A stretch of DNA of 64,000 nucleotides from Linanthus parryae (Eukaryota > Streptophyta > Magnoliopsida > Ericales > Polemoniaceae), in the NCBI GenBank assembly GCA_023055425.1, contig JALGPY010000008.1, positions 17,643,359 to 17,707,358 on the forward strand. The letters run 5' to 3'. The notes under the pieces are model-generated. The model did not search any database and was not told the origin of the DNA. It saw only the letters and a list, made by a program, of their open reading frames with translations. Below are positions 13,726 to 22,125 of the stretch, one piece after another (positions within the stretch are counted from its first letter, which is position 1; the number at the start of each line of letters is the position of its first letter). The position numbers and the translations under genes are program-made.

Positions 13726-13800
13726 GAGGTAACTTGGTCGGGCCGTCGACCTTAAATTACAAAGCGCTTGTTGGGAGGCAACCCAACCTATTTACTGCAT
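13726..13800 (+). other. Conserved hairpin block after pol in element A
   Basis: A block nearly identical to the reverse complement of 22045-22117 in element B. It contains GTTGGG...CCCAAC (13770-13775 and 13782-13787) and GGTCG...CGACC, two possible stem-loops. GCGCTTGTTGGGAGGCAACC resembles a stretch commonly found at this place in Athila-type elements. Its role is unknown; packaging or translation control are guesses. Confidence 0.6.
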
Positions 13801-14830
13801 AGTGTAGATTTCAATACTGTTTTGTTATTTGATTTTGTTCTAACTATTTGAGAGGTGCGAGAGAGTGGATTTAATATTTTCAATGAGTATGTGCAGGAAT
13901 TCTAGGTGGAAGGCCTATTCCGGATCCCCCTTCTTGATACGCGAGTGAAGAATTGCACGAAAAACGAGAAAAAGCAAGCCAAAACGCGTATCGGGACCCG
14001 GAATGAAGAAATGGATGATTGACGCCATTCCTACACGTACTCAACACACGCACCTGGGGGAGATCAAGTTTCCGGACTCCCCTTCTTGATATACGCGAAG
14101 AAGACGTAAAGAGAATGAGAAAGCAGACACAATGGCACGGATTACGAGGTAAATTTTTTGAAGACAGGATTGTGAGCTGATTTGAACAGTGCCATAGTGT
14201 GGGGGTGTTCGAGAGCTTTCTGTGGATAGGTGGATCGCGTATATCGGAGTCCGGACGAAGAAGTTATGCCAAAAAGGATGTTGCGAAGAGGAAAAGGGAG
14301 CCAAAAAGCATCCGGAATTGCCAAACGAGTCTTTGGAATGAGCAAATTGAAGAATGAAAGGTTCCCCGGACTTTGGGAATCTTTTATACCATAAATGGAG
14401 TCTCCAGGTCGAGGAGATCCATGACAAACCAAAGAAACGAGCAAAAACGACGAAAAAGGATGCAAAAAGGCATCCAAAAGCATCCGGAAATGCAAAACGA
14501 GCCTTTGGAAGCGCGAAATCGAAGAATGAAAGATTCCCCGGACTTTGGGAATTTTTCTACATGAGAAGAGATCCCACACTCCCCGTCTTGATGAAGGTGA
14601 TTGCAAAATTTTGAAGAAAGCGGCAAATTAGGCACAATTTGGATATTTTTCGCGTAATTAAGCGATAATTGAGGAAAGACGGGAAAACGATCCGGAAACG
14701 GGACGTTATTTTTATGAGCAAGACATACGTCGGAAAAGGGATCCAAAGGTGCAAAAATCACATTCATCGGAGTTCGGGATCAAAATACGAGGTAAAGGTT
14801 ATATTTTGGCTATTAAAAATTTTCTCCTGC
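13801..14830 (+). other. Element A non-coding region between pol and palindrome array
   Basis: No gene. A module of about 75 bp, ending in a copy of CCCCGGACTTTGGGAAT, is repeated at about 14308-14380 and 14477-14551. A related module occurs in reverse complement in element B near 21450-21560. A GTGTGGGGGTG tract is at 14197-14207, with a counterpart at 21634-21644 in B. The short open frames here lie in repeated sequence and look non-coding. Confidence 0.6.
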
Positions 14831-14835
14831 ACAAA

Positions 14836-15208
14836 AGTAATCGTACGATTACCTTAGGGTAATCGTACGTTTACTTTTGCCTTAGAAAAAATTTTTGGGT
14901 GGAATTGTCATGAAAACTCACTGCCCATTCGTACCAAGAGTAATCGCACGATTACTTTAAAGTAATCGTAATCGTACGATTACCTTTAAGTAGTCGTACG
15001 GTTACTAGAAAGTAATCGCACGATTACTAAAAAGTAATCGTACGGTTACTTTAAAAGTAATCGTACGGCCACTAAGAAGTAATCGTACGATTACTTCTCC
15101 CTTAGAAAAAAATTTTTGAGGTGAACTTTCTTGACAGCCACTGCCCACTCGTAGCACAAGTAATCGCACGATTACTTTCAAGTAATCGTACGATTACCTG
15201 AAAGTAAT
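14836..15208. repeat. Phased palindrome array upstream of ORF2 in element A
   Basis: Units close to AGTAATCGTACGATTACT start at 14836, 14858, 14939, 14961, 14989, 15011, 15033, 15056, 15078, 15159, 15181 and 15203. Within clusters the step is 22 bp (once 23; once 28 because of a 6-base insertion inside a unit). Clusters are separated by a repeated spacer with TTAGAAAAA and ACTGCCCA(T/C)TCGTA (14881-14938 and 15101-15158). The last unit is cut by insertion of element B and resumes at 26442. Several units carry single changes such as CGCACG or CGTACGG. Confidence 0.9.
15204..15208. repeat. Left target site duplication of element B
   Basis: GTAAT, lying inside a palindrome unit of element A; repeated at 26442-26446. 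Confidence 0.9.
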
Positions 15209-16188
15209 TGGTACGTTCCAACTGCAAGTGCACAGCCGTCGTGTGTAGTAATAAACCGGAAATCCGGGTTGTCGAACCCAAGGGACTTTGTTTAAATTAA
15301 TTATTATTCTATACCTTATGTGGGCAAGTCGCAAGATGTGTTTTTATCTAATTCTAAGAAATTAGACGCAAAATTCTCAATTAACCACGTGAAATAATTC
15401 ACAATTAATAAAGAATGAATATTTGGAGGTTTTTATCAATACGGGAGAAGCACCGGGAATTCTCTAGGTTCACTAGGTCGATCTAAATTTATGTTTTGAT
15501 TCGTAAAACAACCACGTGTTATTCAATATTAATCAAGCAACGTTGAACTTACCGAGTTACCAAGTAAATCCACTATACTTAAACTAAACTAAACCGAGTT
15601 ACCAAGCCTAATTTAGGTTTAAGTATGCATGAAGATTATGATTATACTTTAACGATCCTAGTTAACTATGCCGAGTTACCAAACATTGATACGACTAGGT
15701 GAACTATTCGATTTACCGACTAGTTATCACGGAGTTACCGCGTGAAACTAATTAATTCTATCTCTACGTTAGCTACTCGCAAAGATAATAAGATTAAGAT
15801 CACAAACAATCCATAATAATGAATAAATACGAGAGATTAAGCTAAAGCATGCATCACAATCATCAAAACATCACTTTAGATCAAACCCTAGCTACACCAA
15901 ACGAGAATTCCCAGCAAAAGGTGTTTAGCTACTCATATTCATAATCAAAACAACGATTATAATGAGTTTAAACATGAAAATCAAGAAAAACGAGAGTTTA
16001 GAATTCAAACGAATGATCCAAAAGCTCCTAAGCTCTCTCCTAGCTTCTTGATCTCCAAAGATGTCTCTAATCCTCCAAAACTACTCAAAAAGACGACCTA
16101 GAAGTCTTAAATACGTTCCCATAATAATATTACAAAGTTTGGAAATAATACGGAAAAGCCCCAAAAAAATTGTTGCTGACCCACGATC

Positions 16189-16366
16189 TCTTCGCACGAA
16201 GACAGTTGTCTTCGCACGAAGAGTCTTCGTACGAAGACTTCTGCCTCTTCGTGCGAAGATCTTCTCATTTAGATACTGAGAATGGTTTTAGGAAGAGAAT
16301 TCTGCAGAGTGAAATATTTGGCTAAGTATTGTCTTCGCACGAAGACAAATGTCTTCGCACGAAGAC
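16189..16366. repeat. Palindrome block in the left LTR of element B
   Basis: Six copies of TCTTCGNNCGAAGA, with centre GC-AC, GT-AC or GT-GC variants. In this copy they start at 16189, 16209, 16224, 16246, 16332 and 16352. Spacing is 20, 15, 22, 86, 20. The right LTR has the same block at 25811-25987. Between units four and five lies TTAGATACTGAGAATG, also partly kept in the internal block. Confidence 0.88.
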
Positions 16367-16395
16367 ACTGTGTTCCAGCCCCCTTCTTGCTTCCT

Positions 16396-16540
16396 TTGAC
16401 TTTTCTCTTCTCCTCTTTGACTTCCTTCTTCCATTCTTTCTTCCTTTGACTTTCTTTGACTTTTCTTTGACCTTTCTCTTCTGTTTGACTTTCCTTTGAC
16501 TTTCCATTGACTTCCTTTGACTTTTGACTCTCCTCTTGAC
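16396..16540 (+). promoter_or_regulatory. Cluster of eleven W-box cores in the U3 of element B
   Basis: TTGAC followed by T or C occurs at 16396, 16417, 16446, 16456, 16467, 16485, 16496, 16507, 16517, 16524 and 16536. TTGAC(C/T) is the known core bound by WRKY factors. The cluster lies about 280-425 bp into the LTR in element orientation, next to the palindromes, so probably in U3. The same cluster is at 26018-26162 in the other LTR. It may also be simple pyrimidine-rich repeat growth. Confidence 0.55.
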
Positions 16541-16819
16541 TTGTCTTTGAGTTCCTCGTTTCCGAAGTTCGCTTCCAAATCCCGCACGATCATCCAAGCC
16601 CTGTTTTCCTGCGAATCACAACACGAAAACACAACCCGCGATCATATCACAATAAAAGCTCAAAAATCTAAAGAAACGCCCGGATTCAACAAGTATTGCA
16701 CATGAACTCATATTTTCACATTTACGCTCAATTTACTCAAAAGACGACAAATTCTCCATTATAAGCACGCAAAACGTAGAAATAAAAGGCATAAAATAAC
16801 TCCGAAAACGGAGTTATCA

Positions 16820-17692
16820 ACTACCCCCACACTACCTTTTGCTCGTCCCGAGCAAATCTCTCAAGTCAATTTCATCTCTCTCAAGTCAAAGCTTCTTTCG
16901 CTTTTCCGCAATTCATCCAACTTTGCATACTACTCATTTACTCATTGCATACTTCCCTACGCCATTTGCATACTATCACCTCACATTGCATACAATACCA
17001 AGAACTCTTGCATACTTATACGAGTAGAACCGTTCACCAACCATCCTTCCTACTAGTCGACACGACTCGATTATACACAATGCACCTATATGCAAATGCA
17101 ATATTTACAATGCAAGTATTGAAATACAATTTTTTTTTCTTTTGCGAGATTGGGCAATCTCCATTAGCTTAAACCGATTCACACGAAGCGATGAGAAATC
17201 TAGGCACAAGGAATGATTCGAAATCAAATTCGTCAACATGAATTCCCCCTAGCTAGTATAGAGAACCTAACTTTACTAAGTACAAGAACGCAATACCTCT
17301 TCATGTGTGCCACAAAATAAAAGGCTACGCTAGGCTAAGCCACGTTCAAGGTCCGAGCTCCTAATCCGCTAACGGGTTTAAAATGATGAGGCTTTAGGGA
17401 CAAATAGGATAAGAATCAAATACAAGTCCTAAAGCGTCACATTCTCACAAATACCAAAGCTCACACACCCTCACAACAAAGATGGAAACCAAGCCCGAAA
17501 CTCACCATCTCCGGCCCTCGATCCCCTCAAACCCCGGTACAATTACGATCTCCGCGGCCATCGTCATGAATGATGCATCAACCAAAATTTCCCGTTCTCG
17601 AACTAGTCGCTTCTCCACTCGTTCTTCCACAAAGCTTCTCATTCAACCTTTATTCATCTCTCCTTTTTTTCTCTCTTTTCTTTTTTTTTTTC

Positions 17693-17737
<45 letters not shown>

Positions 17738-19131
17738 ATATCTCTCAAAATCCTGCAAAATTCCTTCAATCTCTTTCACGAGTGGTCTTCCAATGAATCA
17801 ATCTAATCATGTAATCGTAAGGAGAGACAATATCAAAATCACGTATAAATCACAAATCAACGTCTCTCCCTATCTCAATAAAATCCTCGGTGTAAATCAA
17901 CAAAGCCGCTAACATTAAAGAAACATGTGTGGGGATGGAGTCGTCGCAAACGCAATCTCGATGTCCGAAGTCAAATGTCGACACCCCCACACTCGAATGC
18001 AATCCTGTCCCCTCTCACGTAGTCGATCAAATGTCTGTCTCGTGCCTAATCCAACCAAACCTCCTACACCATGATGAGTAAGATCCGGTACCTAGCACGA
18101 TCCACCTATTAAATTCCCCCAACCCAAGTTTCGCGTGTATTAGATGTACATACTCACGGCTCTCCTCACTTGTGTCCATGTTGTAATGCCATGGAACACC
18201 GCCACACCGAAGTGCGCAAGCCTACTCTCACTCACCCTCGCATTCCCCTCGAAAATCACAAATGAAGTGCATGCGATACGTAAAACTCACACAAATATAG
18301 CATGAAGTACTCCCTCATCGAACCCCCTCAACTACAACACCCTCGTGACGCACTAAAGCGGTGATCCTAACCAATCGATGCTGAAGGCCAAGAATCGTCA
18401 CCCTAAGTCCAAAGGTTGTCAAAGAATCCATGGTTCAAATACGGGTTTGCTAGTGGTCCTACAAGGTAAGTTCTAGAAGCAGTGAGTGCTCTAATACACA
18501 CCTCGCACAGCTGTTCTGTGTGCCACTACGAGGCGGGTTGGCGACTACCTAAGACGTACACAAGAACGTTCGGCTTGTTTAGCTCACACCTAGCTCAACT
18601 CTTGTAAGAAAATTAGGCACACACTTTAAATTTGAAAGAATTAAATTTGAGTGTAAAATAGGCACGCATTCCCGTAAAGAGAGTTTCTCTATACTTACTA
18701 AGGGACTCTCACATTGTCACTCTCGATCGCGATTCACGCCCTACGCCTAAAAGTCTCACACTTCTCGATTTTACCGAATTTTCAGCTTTTTTCAATTGCC
18801 CTTTCTCAAATTTTTAATTTTTTTGGATTTTTCACATTTTTAGTTTTTTTTTTTTTTTTTTTTATATATACCTACACTATATGCAAGGCCAACTCGATTA
18901 ACGACTCAACAATGGTAGGTTGACTCAAAAATACCAAAACGTGCAAAAAGATGAATAATAAAATCAAAAATAAGGACATAACCAAAAACATCTAACTATA
19001 TGCAGACACTGGCGATGCAAAGACACGACACTGACTAGTAACAAGGATTCAACCACCCCCACACTAGAATGCATCGTTGTCCTCAACGATAACACGAGGA
19101 CTCAACAATTCTAGCGCGAGGGCACACTCCA
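16820..19131 (-). other. 3' UTR of element B with polypurine tract
   Basis: No gene. On the - strand a polypurine tract GTGTGGGGGTAG lies directly before the LTR (16821-16832). GTGTGGGGGTG tracts also lie at 17982-17992 and 19054-19064. Two T-rich homopolymers (A-rich on the - strand) are at 17690-17735 and 18842-18863. Much of the region aligns by eye to 28817-31200 of element A, including the stretch around 18420-18640. Confidence 0.75.
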
Positions 19132-20436
19132 CTACTCGTCATCTTCCTCCTCATCTTCCTCATCCTCATCATCTTCTTCTTCCTCATCCTCACTCGGCGG
19201 AACCTCATACTCAAAGTCATCCTCCTGAAACCACGGATCCGCCGTCGGGACTGGTGGAACAAACTCCCCCGGTGCCTGACCACTAGACTGTATCACCCAC
19301 TGGCCAACCATCTGGATCAAACCCCCCAGCTTCGCCTGATTGTCCCGAGTGTGGGCAAACTGGCGTCTTCTCTCAAATTTATCCCGGGCCATCTCCTCTC
19401 TCAAGTGGTCGTAGGCAACCTGGTTGTCAAACCTAGAGGTGTTCATCCTCCTACCCTTGCCCTTCTTCCTCGCTGTCTCGTCAAACCTGTGCCACTTCCT
19501 AGCCGTAAACGGTTTCAAGTCCATATCTCTCCCTATGACTACCTCGGCAGTTTTGGCTAGGTGAGTGATCAAGCAGGTATGACCGGGGCCCAATTTGTTT
19601 GTCCTAGACACCCTCTCAAGACAGTTTTCCCAAATCAGTTTGGGGATATCAATTCTAACCCCGGTGTAAAGACAAAGGGCCCAAACCGAGAGGCGGAAAG
19701 AATAACTAGGGTTTCGTGTGATTCCCAAAACCCAGTTTTCTAGCACTTCACAACACCACCTAGCCTCCGGCCTATAAAATCTCTTCTCAGCCTTCCAATG
19801 AATCACCTCTCCCTTCCTGTCCCATGGATCAACCCCCTTCGCAAAGCAAAAAGCATTTAGACGAGACCAAAGGTTCTCACTACGAAGAACCGTCTCTAAC
19901 CCACAACCGTCTTTCAAAGCGGGGAAACCCATGGCGAGTGCGATAGTCTCTGGCGTGAAGACTATCCACTCATTCCGACAGTAAACGAGACGAGGGTCTT
20001 GACTCTCACCGTCCTTTGCATAACGCAAATTAAACAAAAACTCCCTCGTAATGTGTGAACTCGACTGCCCTACAAGCTTAAACCAATTATCTAGCTTCTC
20101 TCGCTCATAAATTTCCTTAATTGCTTGAGGCATGTCCTCGTGCAAAGGAAAAGCTTTCTCGGGCTGCCCGTTCTTAGTCAAATACGTATCTCTACGAGAG
20201 TCAAGATGGGCCTCGTGGGTGACAAACCGATAACTATCATAATAACCTGGCGCAATACTACGCTCTTTCAAATTGGCCTTGGCCTTTCGTCGGCCGACAA
20301 TAACCGGTTTAGCCGGGAAAGGGGCCGTCAAGATGGCATATTGGGGAGTAGGCGGTATCTCCAATTGGGGATCGCCCGATCCCGATGCTTCTTGCGACGA
20401 ACCCTCTCCCGTCTTTCTCTTCTTACCACCCGCCAT
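19132..20436 (-). CDS. Element B ORF2, plant retrotransposon accessory protein
   Basis: An intact 434-codon frame starting MAGGKKRKTGEGSS. It is related along its length to ORF2 of element A. Shared segments are DPRLVYCRNEWIVFTPE (about residues 156-172), an AFCFA...DW/PWDR...HWK segment, WVLGI, ALCLYTGVRIDIP and GHTCLITHLAK. It looks like the uncharacterised 'putative plant transposon protein' family found beside Athila-type elements, though I cannot test that here. The N terminus is basic and rich in Ser and Gly. The last 30 residues are almost all Asp and Glu. There is no signal peptide, membrane segment or enzyme motif. Function is unknown. Confidence 0.8.
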   Translation of the reverse strand: MAGGKKRKTGEGSSQEASGSGDPQLEIPPTPQYAILTAPFPAKPVIVGRRKAKANLKERSIAPGYYDSYRFVTHEAHLDSRRDTYLTKNGQPEKAFPLHEDMPQAIKEIYEREKLDNWFKLVGQSSSHITREFLFNLRYAKDGESQDPRLVYCRNEWIVFTPETIALAMGFPALKDGCGLETVLRSENLWSRLNAFCFAKGVDPWDRKGEVIHWKAEKRFYRPEARWCCEVLENWVLGITRNPSYSFRLSVWALCLYTGVRIDIPKLIWENCLERVSRTNKLGPGHTCLITHLAKTAEVVIGRDMDLKPFTARKWHRFDETARKKGKGRRMNTSRFDNQVAYDHLREEMARDKFERRRQFAHTRDNQAKLGGLIQMVGQWVIQSSGQAPGEFVPPVPTADPWFQEDDFEYEVPPSEDEEEEDDEDEEDEEEDDE

Positions 20437-21110
20437 TTAAAATTCAAATCCAAGTAAAACAAGCAATCCAACACTTGTGCACGTGAACAAGAAGTGTAAA
20501 CGAAACGAAACACGTAGGCACGTAACAAGTAGTTCCTAGGACTTTACGCAATCGCCCCCAAATACGCTTCTAAGCGCAACAAATAAAACCGGGCTTTTAC
20601 TCAATGTGCCTAAGACTCGATAATTGAAATTGCAAAGTTTAGATAGTACCTACGCGTCCGGAGCAAGTCTTACGGACGCAAAAATTTCCCAATTTGACGA
20701 ACCCGGACTGATTTTTGATGGTGCCGGAAAAATTTGTCGAAATTTTGAATTTCTTGCTGCCCCGTACTCCTTGCGTAGTCCCCGTCAATGTTTCCTTCTC
20801 GTCCGAAAGGTGAATCAGCTCCCAACTCGTCCAATTCTTCAAATCTTCTTCCAAACCCTAGCTTTCTTCTCCTCTGATTTCTCTCTTGTCTTGCACTCTC
20901 TCTCAAAACCACCTATGGAACCTTGTTCTCCTTGGAATCGCGAGCAAAACCCTAGGTAGAGTGTTGAGTTTGGTGAAGAAACAAGGGGGAAGTGAACTGG
21001 AGCTTCGTGCGGCTATGGAGGAGGAGAGTTGCTGTGAAGATGAAGAATGAAGAAGAAGCTTCGATCCTCCAGCTGATGAGCTTCAAGTGTGAGCAAAAAG
21101 TCCAAAAAGC
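20437..21110 (-). promoter_or_regulatory. ORF2 leader of element B
   Basis: On the - strand this reads like a plant mRNA leader: CT/GA-rich sequence, AGCTAGGGTTTGG, then GTAAGACTTGCTCCGG, a possible splice donor at 20649 and a possible acceptor at about 20536 (CCTAG). The ATG follows 100 bp later. The same landmarks occur at similar distances in element A's leader (26459-27265). It may hold an internal promoter and a 5' UTR intron, which is inference. Confidence 0.45.
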
Positions 21111-21170
21111 CCCTAGTAATTAACCCCCATCAGGTCTCCGTGCGTGGATAAAATTGGCCTTTCACCCGCT

Positions 21171-21350
21171 GTCTTCGTGCGAAGACAATAGTCTTCGTGC
21201 GAAGAGTCTTCGTACGAAGACTTTTTGTCTTCGCACGAAGGTCTTCTCAAACAGATACTGAGAGCTGTTATAAGAAGACAATTCAGAGGGTCAAAAATTT
21301 TTCTAAGTACAATGTCTTCGTACGAAGACAATTGTCTTAGTACGAAGACA
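21171..21350. repeat. Palindrome block upstream of ORF2 in element B
   Basis: TCTTCG-type palindromes start at 21172, 21192, 21207, 21228, 21315 and 21335. Spacing is 20, 15, 21, 87, 20, almost exactly that of the LTR block (20, 15, 22, 86, 20). The linker with AGATACTGAGAG is also shared. Four centres differ from the LTR copy, and the last unit has an A in place of C. Confidence 0.88.
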
Positions 21351-22044
21351 ATGCTGAATTGTGCCCAAAACATCCTTTTTGTCGATTTTTCGCGTCTTCG
21401 ATCGTGCCTTTGCTTTCCGAAGGATCTCCTCGACCTCGAGACTCCCTTTTCACCTTAAAACACTCCCAAAATCCGGGGAATGTTTTATTTGTCAATTTCA
21501 CGCGTTCCAAGGCACGTTTTGCATTTCCGGATGCTTTTGGCCTCGTTTTACTTGCGAAAACATCCTTTTTGGCGTAACTTTCTCATCCGGACTCCGATTT
21601 GCGCGATCCACCCGTCTACAGAAAGCTCTCGACCACCCCCACACGTTGGCATTGTTCAATTCTCATTTTAGTCTGTCCTTCAAAATTTCACCTCGTAATC
21701 CGTGCCGGCGTGCTAGCTTTCTCAGTTCACTAATCAAACTCTTGCGCAAATCAAGACGGGGAGTCCGGGAACATGATCTTCCCCAGGTGCGTGTGTTGAA
21801 TAGGTGCAGAAATGGCTTCCACCTTCAATTTCTTCACTTCGGATCCCGATACGCGTATTTAGCTGCAAATCCGGACTTTTTACTCTGTTTCGCACGCGCG
21901 CATCAAGAAGGGGGATCCGAAATAGGCCTTTCACCTCGTATTCCTGCACATACTCATTGGAAACATTAAATCCACTCTCTCGCACCTCTCAATAACATCA
22001 AACCGAATAAAAATTACAAAACAGTATTAAAATCTATCCTAAAG
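21351..22044 (-). other. Element B non-coding region between hairpin block and palindromes
   Basis: No gene. It corresponds to 13801-14830 of element A: the stretch with GAGAGCTTTCTGTAGAC next to the GTGTGGGGG tract (21634-21644) and the CCCCGGATTTTGGGAGTG module are recognisable on the - strand. The 202-codon + strand frame here runs antisense to conserved non-coding sequence, so I do not call it. Confidence 0.6.
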
Positions 22045-22117
22045 CAGTAAATAGGTTGGGTTGCCTCCCAACAAGCGCTTTGTAATTTAAGGTCGACGGC
22101 CCGACCCAGTTACCTCA
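22045..22117 (-). other. Conserved hairpin block after gag-PR in element B
   Basis: Near-identical counterpart of 13726-13800. In B it follows directly after the gag-protease stop, which marks the 3' junction of the missing RT-RH-IN segment. Confidence 0.6.
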
Positions 22118-22125
22118 GAGATATG

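Larger units (their letters stand above)
15209..16819 (-). repeat. 3' LTR of element B (left copy)
   Basis: On the - strand it begins TGATAACTCC and ends GTACCA. It matches 24831-26441 at a constant offset of 9622. I noticed one difference, near 16173 (T here, C in the other copy). Open frames within it occur in both copies and are not conserved genes. Confidence 0.94.

Noticed and set aside
14836..15208. Regularly spaced short repeats that look like a CRISPR array
   Set aside because: The spacers are only 4 bases and nearly constant, the units are palindromes, and the array lies in a plant retrotransposon.
16288..16632. Lys/Arg/Ser-rich frames in the element B LTR (also at 25910-26254)
   Set aside because: They are readings of the CTTTGACTT-rich U3 sequence and occur in both LTRs.
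21361..21969. A 202-codon + strand frame
   Set aside because: It lies antisense to the conserved non-coding region of element B and has no family resemblance; the matching region of A has no such frame.
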